From Cacconaster sp045617505 (GTDB taxonomy: Bacteria; Bacteroidota; Bacteroidia; Bacteroidales; UBA932), in NCBI GenBank assembly GCA_045617505.1, contig JAZLIS010000062.1, positions 1 to 5,551 of the forward strand: a DNA stretch of 5,551 bases. Direction: 5' to 3'. Positions 5,450-5,551 of the stretch are shown here, piece after piece. The notes below the pieces were generated by a model, which saw nothing but the letters and a program-made list of their open reading frames with translations, was not told the DNA's origin and made no database searches. Position 1 is the stretch's first letter, and every line of letters begins with the position of its first letter. The translations under genes and the position numbers were made by a program.

Positions 5450-5551
5450 ATGGAGATATTGCGCACATTCGATTTGCTGACAAATCTGAAGTCTTATCCT
5501 TTCAAGCCCGATATGCTTGCTAGAAAGTCCCACGGCAAATGGATCAAATAC
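5450..5551 (+). CDS. Long-chain acyl-CoA ligase (AMP-binding), N-terminal 34 codons only
   Basis: Only the first 34 codons are in the window. The peptide begins MEILRTFDLL and continues with YPFKPDMLARKSHGKWIKY (16-34). This resembles the N-terminus of FAA1-type long-chain fatty acid-CoA ligases of Bacteroidota, in which a 'RTFDLL' opening is followed by a 'KPDALA-K-G-W-KY' stretch. Such enzymes activate fatty acids with ATP and CoA. The diagnostic AMP-binding motifs lie beyond the edge, so the call rests on recollection of the N-terminal pattern alone. A competing ATG at 5443 gives only 26 codons before a stop and is not used. The gene has its own -7 box and is separated from gcvH by a terminator. 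Confidence 0.65.
   Translation, partial: MEILRTFDLLTNLKSYPFKPDMLARKSHGKWIKY

Overview
The window looks like a chromosomal housekeeping segment from a member of the Bacteroidota, most likely order Bacteroidales. Three things point there. Several intergenic gaps carry Bacteroidota-type promoter elements: a -7 box of the form TAnnTTTG, with a TTG-containing -33 box about 20 bases upstream in the clearest case. Shine-Dalgarno sequences are weak or absent. Glycyl-tRNA synthetase is the single-chain dimeric type, and an acyl-CoA ligase with a Bacteroidota-like N-terminus begins at the right edge. The genus cannot be fixed from the sequence.

Layout. Bases 1-312 (minus strand) hold what looks like the 5' part of a broken, unrecognised gene. 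It has a good -7 box at 333-340 but needs two +1 frame changes to be read through. Next is ruvA (350-946, minus), encoding the Holliday-junction branch-migration subunit. A 42-base A/T-rich divergent promoter region (947-988) separates ruvA from a compact plus-strand run: sufS, sufE, a DUF59/SufT-like gene, folK and glyS (989-4891). The first four genes overlap at every junction, and glyS follows after 13 bases, so the five are probably one operon. A second clear promoter (4908-4939) drives gcvH (4969-5343). A strong intrinsic terminator (5368-5401) follows. A further -7 box (5419-5426) precedes the start of a long-chain acyl-CoA ligase gene that runs off the window.

How the genes work together. 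SufS takes sulfur from cysteine and SufE relays it for iron-sulfur cluster assembly; the DUF59 protein probably helps deliver or mature clusters. The scaffold genes sufB, sufC and sufD are not in this window. FolK makes the pterin diphosphate precursor of tetrahydrofolate. Glycyl-tRNA synthetase consumes glycine, and GcvH carries the lipoyl arm of the glycine cleavage system, which passes a one-carbon unit to tetrahydrofolate. A loose glycine/folate/one-carbon theme is therefore visible, but it is an inference.

I found no mobile element, CRISPR array, RNA gene or defence system. The most unusual points are the frameshifted gene at the left edge, a symmetric back-to-back -7 element between ruvA and sufS that would make the sufS mRNA nearly leaderless, and a His-His to Leu-Leu change beside the SufS catalytic cysteine.
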